Origin: Adiantum capillus-veneris
Lineage: Eukaryota > Streptophyta > Polypodiopsida > Polypodiales > Pteridaceae
Reading direction: 5' to 3'
Length of the DNA stretch: 64,000 bases
NCBI GenBank assembly: GCA_014529385.2
Contig: CM043960.1
Location: 35,389,396-35,453,395, forward strand
Shown piece after piece: positions 10,821-20,493 of the stretch (position 1 is the first letter of the stretch; each line of letters begins with the position of its first letter). A model generated the notes under the pieces. It saw only the letters and a list, made by a program, of their open reading frames with translations, was not told the DNA's origin and did not search any database. Both the position numbers and the translations under genes were made by a program.

Positions 10821-11159
10821 CGAGAGATTTTTTTTTTGGTGACAGGGCATTGAATGCCCTGCCACCCATCAACCATATTGTACTTGATTCACTTTTTAAA
10901 AAAAGTGCAAGGGTAGATAATAGACCCAAAATAGTCACCCACAAGACGCATTGTTTGCAAAATTGACAATTGTACACATCATAGGCAAAATGAATTGATT
11001 GGCAAATGTAATAATGACAATTGTACAACATCATAGGCATAAAGAATTGATTGGCAAAAGGAACTGCGGTGACAAATGTAATAATATACATGGTTCAAAA
11101 AGACGTATAAAATCCGTCTCATGATACATAAGCTATGAGAAACCCTAAACTAATGCTAT

Positions 11160-11605
11160 CTAGCTACGGCTAAACTGACGTCGTCTAGTCAGACGTCTCA
11201 TCACGTCCAAGCGGCGTATCTGTCGGATTCTGCAAAAAAAGACAATAAGACAGCTTTCAGTAAGTATAAACATATAACGACATTTATAAAACAATACAAA
11301 AAATAAAAAAGAGTAAACCCTAATACTAACCATGCCGCCGCGAGAAATGAGAATGTCCATCAGGGCGTTTAAGCCCTTCCTGCCTGCGTACTCGCGCTCG
11401 TACGGTGTGGGATCACGTCCTGTCATCGACCACTGTCAAAACATACAAAGATTTCATTATGTTAGAATTAAAAACCTCATAAACCCTAAACTATCGAACA
11501 TAAAGAGCAATGTGAAAACACTTACAAAATCGGCCTCAAATGATGCCCATCCACCGCTCCCCAAGTGGTGCGAGCTCCCTACCTCTACTCGCGCTCTGGC
11601 TGCAT
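11160..11605 (-). CDS. Small accessory exons 3' of the CACTA transposase
   Basis: Exon-like pieces carry the segment RDPTPYEREYAGRKGLNALM (coding about 11,430-11,332), bounded by plausible GT/AG sites, and a short last exon near 11,233-11,190 ending in TAG. This may be the 3' end of the transposase gene or a second TNPA-like gene; I cannot decide. No TNP2 motif is present. Confidence 0.45.
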
Positions 11606-14600
11606 CTACTCGCATAACTCAGCATAACTTCCTATATCTATATAGAGCTCTCCGTTTAAACACATATCCTCTGTTTCATTTTGTAGCTCCTCTGCATGCA
11701 CCCCATATAGAGTAGTAGCATCTTGATGCTCGTCTGGCACCACCGCAGCGGCTTCTGATTGAGCATCTTCTCTGATCTCCTCCATTGATGCCGTTGTGAT
11801 TGGCACATGGTAGCCTTCATACGTCCTTGCACTACAAGGGGCTACCTCTATGATGTACCACGAGTTTGATGTAGACTTTGTAGGATGAAATATTACCTGC
11901 TAGAGCCACATAACTTACATGAGAGCTTTCAAGCACATAACTTGTAAAAGGGGGATGTTAACTATTTACATACTTACTTGTTCACAATGCTCGGGTAGTA
12001 CGAAAGTGTCTCTTAGGTCAGTCCATTTCTTAGTAGAATCCACCTCAAGAAAACCAAACTCTCCTCTACGCACAGTAGCGTTGCGACCCTCCATGATTAT
12101 CTTGAACCATTGCACGTCGAACAAGTCGACAAAAAATCCTCTGTAATCGATCCTCAAAATCTCTTGCAGCGTGCCGAAGTAAGTGAGTTCCGCCACCACA
12201 GGATCTGCATCAGAGGAACGTCGTCGACTAGACTGTTCAAATTTTGCCATGATTCCACAATCTTGAGTAAAACGCTTTTTGTCGATTCGTTCCACCCTAA
12301 AATGTCGACCTTTACACCATGCTGCTGTGTATGACTTATACTACAACGAACAAAGATTATGAGTGGCCGTTCAAACGTTTATAAATAAAGTCACTTGCTA
12401 GTCGTACATTGCAAACTTACCTTGGTCGCGCAACCCCGAGAGTACTCCCACTCTTCCTCAGTCACTTCGTCACCGCATTGTTGTGCGCTTTTCAATTGGT
12501 TGTGCAACCATCTTAAGCTCATGAAGGTTGGTAGGCTCTCCAGAACCGCTGGATAGTGCATCGGTGGTCGTCTTCCCCGTCTCCACTCGATTCGTGCCCT
12601 TTGTCGCTCTTGCTTTGCATCCTCATATTGTGAAATCCACTTTTGCATCACTGGATTGTGAAGCATGCAAAATCGGTTGATTTTAGCCTCTAGATCTTCC
12701 GTCATCTTCTTCTCAACACCGAGATTGCACATGACAATCCCAGATATGCGCTCATCATCTATGGTTCGCCATAGCGTGTCCCGGGATTTATCAAATCCGT
12801 CTAGCCACTCTCCAATGTACACTAGGGACTCTGATACCAACCAACCTTCTGCCATGCTACCCTCCGGACGTGCCTTTTAACGCACATATCCCTTAAGCGT
12901 TTTCATGAAACGTTCTAAGAAGAACATCCATCTGGAATGAACTATGCCAGCTATTTCCACCTCATCAACTATGTGAACAAGAAGATGCACCTGAATGGTT
13001 AGCATTGTAGTAGGAAAATGTTTCTCAAACATGCACACAAGCTCCGTAGCATTTAGTTTGGCGAATGGTATGGAGTCTACGTTGATCTCCTTTTGTGAGA
13101 TCCATTGCACCAGCTTTGCAAGTTTGTAGATTGTGTTACGGATATCGAGAGACAAACATCCCTCAATGGCAACCGGTAAAATAAACTGTAAAGTATGTGC
13201 AACAATGATATTAAAGTCCAAATTTTATGCAATGATATTAAAGTCCACTATGAACGTACCTGACACATTTTATGCCAATCGTGTGACTTCAAACCGGTAA
13301 GCTTTCCTTCTTTAGTAAAACACGTTCGGAGCGAGTGCATTACGCCAGTGGGGGTCCGCAAAGATCGAATGGTCTCTTTTACTTTGCGTTCTTGGGCTCC
13401 TGTGAAAATCCATGGTGCTTTAGGGAGTTTTATCGATCCATCAGACGCTGTTTGCGGCCAATATTGCTCCATACGATCCACATTTCTAAGGTCAACTCTG
13501 GCTCCCAAAGTATCTTTCTTGCCGGTCAGATGGTCCCATAGTAGATTACCCACATTCTTGAATATGTGCATTGGATCGAGCAAGTGATTGATCATGAGTC
13601 GGGGCCAGTATGGTAACTCGTACCATAGAGATAGTCTCTTCATCCCTGGAGGCAATCCGTCATCGCACATCTCCTTCTGCTCTAACCATGCTTGTGCAGA
13701 CATCCTTGGTGGCTCTCTTCCCAAAAAGCCGTCGCGTAACACATGATTCTCTGGAAGATATGCTTGATGACCTTCGTAGATTTGCTTCTTCAGTGAGGGT
13801 GCCCTACGTGCATTCAGTCTAGGTCCACATGTGACACATGCTCTGTATCCGCTTGTTTGAAGCCCTGCATGTATACACATGATAATAGATCAACTATGGG
13901 AAAAAACAAGATTTACAGTGTCTGAGTGAGGAGTGTCAATAGATCACCTGAGCATTCTGTTAGCCCGGGATAGTCATGCATGGTCCACATTAGAATGCCT
14001 CTGATCAAAGCATTCCGTCGTCCTGTGTGTCGGCTCATATCCACCACCTCTATGCCAATCCACAATTGTTGTAGCTCTTCCAATAGTGGACGAAGATACA
14101 CATCCATATTCCCCACTTTATATCGCCCTGGCACAATCAAGCTTAGCCATAGGTGCCCCTTCTTCGTAGTCAACCACGGGGGAATGTTGTAGTTGACGAT
14201 GACAACGGGCCATACACTGTAAGATGTTGATATTTGACCAAATGGATTTACGCCATCCATAGCCAGGCCTAAGCGCAAATTTCGAGCTTCCCTGGCAAAA
14301 TCCGACCATGTTCCATCTATATGTTTCCAGGCTACGCAATCTGCAGGAATTCGTAGCACACCATCCGAAGATTTATTCTCCTCATGCCATGATGCTAGGG
14401 CGGCCATGGACTTACATTCGAAGAAATGCTTGATGCGAGGAAGCAGAGGGAAATGTCGCAAAACCTTTTGTGGAATTTTTGTCCCGTGGAGATCTACTCG
14501 ATATCTTTCGGAATCACATTTCGGACACTTCTCCATGTCTATGTATTCCCGTCTGAAAAGAATGCAGTCATTAGGACAAGCGTGGATAGAATTGTAATCC

Positions 14601-15307
14601 ATCCCCAAGTTTCGCAAAATCTTTCTTGCTTCATCTCGGGAATCTGGCATCACATTGTCAGCTGGTAGTATGTGCTCTTTCAGCACTCTACACAACATAT
14701 ACAGTCGTGTAAAAATCTATCAGATCATTATACATTTAGAGTTTTATTAAAGTAAACTAATTGTAATAGATCACCTGAAAAGCGCTGTGACGCTAGTGTC
14801 ACTCCATCCAAACTTTGCCTGCATGTTGAGAAGAACCATGAGTGCTTTCAATCTAGACATACGTGCTCCATTATACAATGGCGTATCGGCTTCACTTTTC
14901 ATATCATCATAGATAAGCCTTTCTGAATCCATGATCGTCTCGATCATTTCATCAATCTCGGGCTCAAACATTGCCTCGTTGGGAATGTGCTCTGCATGAT
15001 CATCCCCCGAGCTGTCAGAGGCTACATCTTGTGGCCTCACATATGCTGCTTGACCAAAGCGTCTGCGAACACGTCTATTGGGCTGCAAGATTGCTGCTTG
15101 TTGGCCAGCGTCAGAGTCCGACGAGTTATAATTGGCAACAACTCGATCTATAATAGATGGATCGAACTCGCCAAATTCGCGAACATGCTGCAAAGAAACA
15201 CGTCTTGTCCGTCGCACAGCATGCTTGCATTGATTACAAGGACATAAGACCCTCGTTGAGAGATAGGTGTTTCGGTTGGACGGTCCCACATCCTCGTCAC
15301 TACTCAT
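11606..15307 (-). CDS. CACTA TNP2-type transposase, multi-exon
   Basis: Exons in order on the minus strand: 15,307-14,771 (transposase-associated domain, CPCNQCKHAVRR, then an acidic region); 14,698-13,913 (TNP2 core: ACPNDCILFR, CPKCDSERYR, LAMDGVNPFG, SLIVPGRYKVGNMDVYL); 13,866-13,253 (ACVTCGPRL, LLDPMHIFKNV, GLKSHDWHKMCQ); 13,221-12,391 (DUF4218-type HLLVHIVDEVE, RWMFFLERFMKTLKG, then PEGSMAEG); 12,295-11,966 (DUF4216-type TYFGTLQEILRIDY); 11,806-11,606 (acidic tail). Introns start GTGATC or GTACG and end in AG. The core exons are open. The protein would cut the element ends in the nucleus. Exon borders are from splice motifs only. Confidence 0.85.
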
Positions 15308-15369
15308 AATGAGGATAAAAAACTTATAACCTGGACAACAAATTTAATATTCTATTGGCATTCTTCGTC

Positions 15370-15374
<5 letters not shown>

Positions 15375-15441
<67 letters not shown>
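15375..15441. repeat. (CT)n microsatellite
   Basis: About 33 CT units just upstream of the CACTA transposase start. Confidence 0.95.
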
Positions 15442-15443
<2 letters not shown>

Positions 15444-15744
15444 CTCACATTCTCTAGTCATGTCCAATCCCCGCACACCTCGGTCTAGAGGTGCACGGAG
15501 ATCAGAACCACCGGGTTATAATCTCGTCTTTATTGGTCAATACCTATATTTGTGGGTACAAGAAATCTACACACCCACGTCTACATGATACTGCATGTAG
15601 TGGACAAAACCCCTTTGCCTCTTCTCTAGCTGTAGCACTTCACAGCATCTTAACATCTTTTCACAGTAGATCTTTTCACTGTTCGTCTAACTCTAAACCC
15701 TAAACCGTAAGTAATTCTTGCGTGGACTCGATTTAACGTAAATA

Positions 15745-15873
15745 AGCGTAAATCTAAATAAACGTAAATCTAACTAAAAATAAACCTAAATCTAATTTAA
15801 CGTAAGTCTACATCTAACCTAATCTTTAACGTCTTTTAGGATAGTTTCCTACGACGTTAAAACTCTCTTCTTC

Positions 15874-15880
<7 letters not shown>
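15745..15880. repeat. Direct repeat copy 1 inside CACTA
   Basis: About 135 bp ending TTTCCTACGACGTTAAAACT next to (GT)n. It recurs with few changes at 16,464-16,594, offset about 719 bp. A short third scrap (TTTCCTACGACGTTAAA) lies near 16,759. Confidence 0.85.

Positions 15881-15930
<50 letters not shown>
15874..15930. repeat. (GT)n microsatellite
   Basis: About 28 GT units following repeat copy 1. Confidence 0.95.
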
Positions 15931-15935
<5 letters not shown>

Positions 15936-16463
15936 ACCTAAATAAACCTAAGTCTAATCTAATATAACATAAATCTAAATCTAACGTAAATTATGTTATA
16001 TTAAAAACAAAGAACTAAACTAACAGGGATTATAAGAACCTTAAAACTGATTTAACACATAATTTTTCACATAACTCGGCAAGAGTTGGCATTCTCATCA
16101 CTAAAGATGTGAGAGTTAACTTCCGGCGGTGACGCTGCCTCATCTCCATCCACATCTGACGACAACAATTGGCCCTTTAGACCGTTCTTGCTCTTGTTAC
16201 TAACTTTGAAGTTGTTGTTGAATGACTAGAGGTTGTCTAGATGGTCATTGTGTCGGGGATGTAGTGACTCTTGCCGCCCTGAAGATCCACCTTCTTCCCT
16301 ATCTTCTGAAGACATTTCACCAGTACTTTTGGATCGACGGAGCCCACCATGAGTGAAGGCAGCAATACCCTATATTCCATTGAGGGCTTTCTTCACCCGC
16401 TTCATGCAGGCATCACAGTCTATGGAGACCTAAATCTAATCTAATATAACGTAAATCTAAATC

Positions 16464-16594
16464 TAGCGTAAATAAACGTAAATCTAGTTAAAAATAAACA
16501 TAAATCTAATTTAATGTAAGTCTACATATAACCTAATCTAACGTCTTTTAAGATAGTTTCCTACGACGTTATAACTCTCTTCTTCTTGTGTGTG
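16464..16594. repeat. Direct repeat copy 2 inside CACTA
   Basis: Near-copy of 15,745-15,880, also followed by a short GT-rich tract. Confidence 0.85.
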
Positions 16595-17017
16595 TGCGCG
16601 TGTGTGGATGTGTGTGCCAATAAAAAGAGATAAATGGTATAACCTTTCTATCACCCATGCCAAGTATGATAGATTGATTATGCCATTTCCCTCTTGAATA
16701 ATAGGTCTTGAGTTCAACTCCTCGTCGGCTAGATCTTTAGGTCTTTTAATTTTAATTAGTTTCCTACGACGTTAAATTAGTTTCTCTCTCTTTCTCTCTC
16801 AATGTGTGTGCGTTTTTTTGGATCGTATGCATGTTTTCTCTCTCTTTTCCTCTCTCAATGTGTGCGTTTTTTGTTTATGCATGTTCTCTCTCTCTTTTCC
16901 TCTCTCAATGCGTGCATTTTTTGTTTATGCATGCTCTCTCTCTGATTTCCTCTCTCAATGTGTGTGTGCATTCTTTGTTTATGTATGTGTGTGTGCGTTT
17001 TTGTTTTTGTTTGTACT

Positions 17018-17161
17018 CTCTCTCTCTCTCTCTCTCTCTCAAAAACACTATGTGTGTGTGTATGTGTGTGTGTGAGAGAGAGAGAGAGAGGGAGAGAGAA
17101 AGAGGGGAAGGGAACATGAGAATGAGGAGAGGGAAGGAGCATACCTGGCTCTCCTTCCTCT

Positions 17162-17219
<58 letters not shown>

Positions 17220-17226
17220 AGAAGAA

Positions 17227-17260
<34 letters not shown>

Positions 17261-17265
17261 GGAGA
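17018..17265. repeat. Compound (CT)n/(GA)n/(GT)n microsatellite cluster
   Basis: Successive CT, GT, GA, GT (17,166-17,218) and GA (17,229-17,265) tracts separated by short unique sequence. Confidence 0.9.
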
Positions 17266-17353
17266 GCGTTACCTGCTCCTTGCTTGAGGGCGCCGAAAAA
17301 CTCAGATCTGAGATCTGAGTTTTTGGGCGCGCTCGGTTATTTTTTTAGCCCAG

Positions 17354-17456
17354 CCGGCGTCGCTATGAGCGTCGCAAATTTCTTTGTAAATTTGCGACGC
17401 TCATAGCGACGCCGGGAAATTTTTTTTTTGAGCGTCGCTGTGTGAGCGTCGCTAAT
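17354..17456. repeat. CACTA subterminal repeats, right, with 28-bp hairpin
   Basis: Arms 17,354-17,381 and 17,388-17,415 are perfect 28-bp complements with a 6-nt loop (CTTTGT). Each arm contains the GCGTCGCTATGAGCGTCGC motif seen at the left end. More single motifs follow up to 17,456. Confidence 0.92.
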
Positions 17457-17464
17457 ATAAATAG

Positions 17465-17476
17465 CCTCTTGTAGTG
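17465..17476. repeat. CACTA terminal inverted repeat, right
   Basis: CCTCTTGTAGTG, complementary to the left end; followed by the AAA target duplicate. Confidence 0.95.
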
Positions 17477-17559
17477 AAATATGACCCTTGCTTCACAATT
17501 TCAAACAGACTCGTAGCCTTTCTCATCTAGAGAGACCTCTACGCAGAAATCACTAGAGA

Positions 17560-18300
17560 TCAAGCTCTAGTTGGTTAATTAAACGAGGTTAATTATATCT
17601 TAGGAAACCCGTGATAATTATGTTAACCTTAGATAATTAGTTTACCTAATTATATTAGAAAAATTACACTGATTTTAAGACAAATTAAAAGGGGAAAAGT
17701 AGCAAATTAACCCAAAAAGCTTTGAGATAATTATCAAAGGTAAATTACATCTTAAGTAACCCGTGATAATTATCTTAACCACAGATAATTAATTATCCTA
17801 GTAGAAAATCACTATTATTGAGGGTAAATTAAAGGGAGAAATTAGTAAATCATGTACTATAATTACATGCTATTTATCAGAGCTAAATTATAGAATAAAG
17901 AGGCCATGGTAATTTTGTCAAGGTTAGAAAAATAGTATGGATATTTATCTAAGTCAAATTATACTAATTCTAGCTAAAAACTAAAGAGAAAAATTAGTAA
18001 ATCATGTTATATGATTACATGCTATTTATTAGAGTTAGATTACATGATGAAAAGGCTGTGATAATTATTTCAAGGTTAGAAACTTAGTATAGATATTTAT
18101 TTAAGTCAAAATATATTAAATTTGGTATAAATTTAAAGGGAAAAGTTAGCTAATCATTTTATATGATTACATTCTATTTACCAAAGTTAGATTACATCAT
18201 AAAGAGGCCGTGATAATTATGTCAAGGTTAGAAAAGTAGTATAAACATTTATCTAAGTCAAATTATACTAATTCTAGCTAAACATTGAAGATGGAAATTA
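17560..18300. repeat. Tandem repeats of ~152 bp in the solo-LTR-like insertion
   Basis: The motif GTAAATCATG...ATGATTACATGCTATTTA starts at about 17,844, 17,996 and 18,148 (spacing 152), followed each time by an AAGAGGC..GTGATAATTAT..TCAAGGTTAG block. Two more diverged copies precede them from about 17,560. Non-coding. Confidence 0.8.
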
Positions 18301-18838
18301 TATAATTAAGTTGTAAAATAATAAAATAATTACCAGAGGTCATAAATATTCTTATCTACTTGTGATAATTATACCATAATTTATTAGTAAGTTTAGAAAA
18401 TTATAATTGACTAAAAGTCCTATTTTTGGCCAAAGGTTAATTAAAATAAATAGACTTGCGGTCAAAAGTTTTTAGGAAAATTATAGTAAGTGTAAACATG
18501 TGATATAAAGTTAAGGAAATGAAATCTTGGAGAGGAAATAAATAGAATAAATATTAAGCTCAAAATAAATAGATTCCAAGCTTAAGATTCGATGGGGAAA
18601 TTAGGAAAAAGATATAGAAAACTATAGGAAAATTAGGATAGCTTAGAAAACCCTTAGGGAAGCTGTGGAAAAAGTTATCATGCCGATATAGTCAAATAAG
18701 AAATTACTAGGTCAAGAATTTACCAATTAAGACTATAAATTTAACCTTGGACGGGTTACGGTTGAATACAAAGGTTGAATCTCGATTCCGAATAATTTAC
18801 CTAATGATTAGATGTCTTTTTATAAGGAATAATAAGTT

Positions 18839-19024
18839 ATGACACCTAAAAGGATCCGAGCCAATCCTACATCTGATGATGAGGGCAGAACTCTTAAACG
18901 AACTAGAGCGTCGCACGACGACGAAGCCGGGCCTAGTAGTAGGCCTACGGAGGAGAGTCTTCAAGTGCCAGCGGCGCATCAGATGGCCGATCAATCCCAT
19001 GTGGGTTTCCCATTATTCAATTAA
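18839..19024 (+). CDS. Short basic/acidic ORF, possible gag N-terminus scrap
   Basis: 61 codons, starting MTPKRIR, then acidic and Ser-rich. It loosely resembles the disordered start of some chromovirus gag proteins, but no domain follows and the frame ends. It may be chance. Confidence 0.2.
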   Translation: MTPKRIRANPTSDDEGRTLKRTRASHDDEAGPSSRPTEESLQVPAAHQMADQSHVGFPLFN

Positions 19025-19097
19025 GTCTTTAAATAGTTTAAGTTCTTTTACAAGTTAGCATTGCATACGTAAGAAGTGAGTAAGAATCAGGAAATGA

Positions 19098-19166
19098 ATA
19101 ATTGACCAAAAATGGAAGTTACCATTTTTGGTCAATTATTGACCAAAAATGGAAGGTAACTTCCAA
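19098..19166. repeat. Overlapping stem-loops around GACCAAAAATGG
   Basis: AATTGACCAAAAATGG pairs with CCATTTTTGGTCAATT across a 6-nt loop, and the second arm can also pair with a third copy (ATTGACCAAAAATGG), with TGGAAGTTACC/GGTAACTTCCA extending the second stem. Two mutually exclusive hairpins are possible. Confidence 0.8.
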
Positions 19167-19841
19167 CGTGCATTTGTTTATAATGTAAAAAAGAATTGTT
19201 TGGGTTAAAACTGGTTGAATTAGGAAAGATATGACTGATCATCCTTAAGACAGCTTGTCTCAAGACACCTCCGACTCCTTGGTATAAATTGATGATAATG
19301 ATGGCTTTCTAGCCACGGATAAGTCGGTTAACCCCCATGAACAATGAGTTTCTACTCCGTGTCATGTCTTGATGTTTCTAAATAAGTTAGGATACCGTTT
19401 TTTATCCTAGGGGAGCCGCCCGGTTGTATGGGCAACTGGTTTGGTGTATGGGCACCTGGAACCTTGGGTGGGGTTTATCCACTCCGGATTGCGAATAAGG
19501 AATGGCGCCGTTTTTTTCACCCTTAGGTGATCTTGAGACAAGAAGAATATTAGTCATGGTTATTATGGATAATGTTTTGATTGACAGTACCCTGTCTTAA
19601 GTTTAAAGATGTCTGTTTGCTAAAAGAATGTTTTCAATACTGTTTTCAAGGGCTGTTTTAATAAAATCCTGTTATGAAGGATAAAAGGAATTATTATTTT
19701 AATTGTGATAAGAACGTGGTAGTAATTAAATAACAAAAGAATCATGTGTGAGTGCGGGGTGGTAAGTGGAGATTGACTAACGTTGTCAATCATGGACGGG
19801 TGGACCTGATTATTCGGGTAACTATCCATCCCTACGCACTA

Positions 19842-20493
19842 AAACGTTTAGAAAACTTCTTCACTTGGAAGAGGAGTCCACCAACGGCTGTGCCCTCACA
19901 TCTGTTAGGTGGAAAAAAGCGTTTGTTGAGGATACCTTAGCCCAATTGTGGCAGTTATAGGGCCGAAATAGTTTTTTTGGACTTTTAATACATTGTCCCG
20001 TTTCCGCTGTGAGACAGGACTAGGTCTTCTTTTAAGGCTATAGACCCAAACCATTGTCAATGGTAAAGGTCTATTCCTTGGATTTTTCTTGTTAGAGACT
20101 CTGATTTTTATCAGACCTAGAGACCTGTCAAGGATCCCATCCCGATCTTGGTATTGGCGGGTTGGGGATCTCACACAATTGTCCTGATTTGGCATGAGCA
20201 GTACATAGAAGATCTTTGACATCTCTATCCTCCCAACAATAGACTCCGATCCTAGGATTATCCGTACTAAGCCGTTTCAAAGGCTTCAAATCCACTTGAT
20301 TGTATCCCTCGAATTCTAAAGTCAGTGGTCCTTCTTTTGCTGCCATATCTAAAATTATGGTATTTACTTCTAACCCCCAATTGTCTATCACGTCAGAGTT
20401 TTCAACTTGTAAATACTGAGTTCCGTTTCTATCCATGTATATTTTTCCTTGTTTGTTTGCCTTGATTAGGATCCAGGTAAACCTGAGCTCCAT
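19842..20493 (-). pseudogene. N-terminal part of element 1 gag polyprotein, upstream of the insertion
   Basis: An open frame from ATG 20,493 to a stop at 20,128 encodes 121 residues of unrecognised sequence (begins MELRFTWILIKANKQG). Further 3' a different frame with several stops carries FFPPNRCEGTAVGGLLFQV and runs to the insertion junction, where it joins the gag frame at 10,099. At least one frameshift and several stops break it. It follows the leader and is probably the original N-terminal region of gag-pol. Confidence 0.55.

Larger units (their letters stand above)
15308..17340. other. CACTA 5' non-coding region rich in microsatellites
   Basis: It holds (CT)n, (GT)n and (GA)n tracts, the lattice of TAAATCTA/AACGTAAAT sequence duplicated at 15,745-15,880 and 16,464-16,594, and a stretch at 16,080-16,430. 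Long frames over 16,800-17,400 are low-complexity translations of the microsatellites and not genes. Confidence 0.7.
10561..17476 (-). mobile_element. Complete CACTA (En/Spm) DNA transposon
   Basis: Both ends are visible: CACTACAAGAGG at 10,561 and its reverse complement CCTCTTGTAGTG ending at 17,476, a 12-bp perfect terminal inverted repeat. Direct AAA flanks (10,558-10,560 and 17,477-17,479) are the 3-bp duplication expected of CACTA elements. Clusters of a GCGTCGCTA-type motif lie inside both ends. The transposase gene is on the minus strand. Length 6,916 bp. The long open exons imply a comparatively recent insertion. Confidence 0.95.
10100..19841 (+). mobile_element. Solo-LTR-like insertion in element 1 gag, host of the CACTA element
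   Basis: Identical AAACG flanks (10,095-10,099 and 19,842-19,846) look like a 5-bp target duplication. The element 1 gag frame joins across it (FSKRF on the right side, RNWKP on the left). The insertion without the nested CACTA is about 2.8 kb. It contains a promoter-like CCTATAAATATG restored across the CACTA site, ~152-bp tandem repeats and no pol genes. The ends read TT...TA, each one base from the standard TG...CA. I read it as a long solo LTR, or a remnant, of a plus-strand LTR element; the exact class is open. Confidence 0.6.

Noticed and set aside
13335-15247. Plus-strand frames within the CACTA transposase
   Set aside because: Antisense of well-motivated TNP2 exons.
16804-17406. 200-codon frame over GT/CT/GA tracts
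   Set aside because: Translation of microsatellites (runs of Val-Cys, Leu-Ser, Arg-Glu); no real protein.
20128-20493. Independent host gene
   Set aside because: It lies between the leader/primer site and gag of element 1, on the same strand, so it is best read as the element's own N-terminal ORF.
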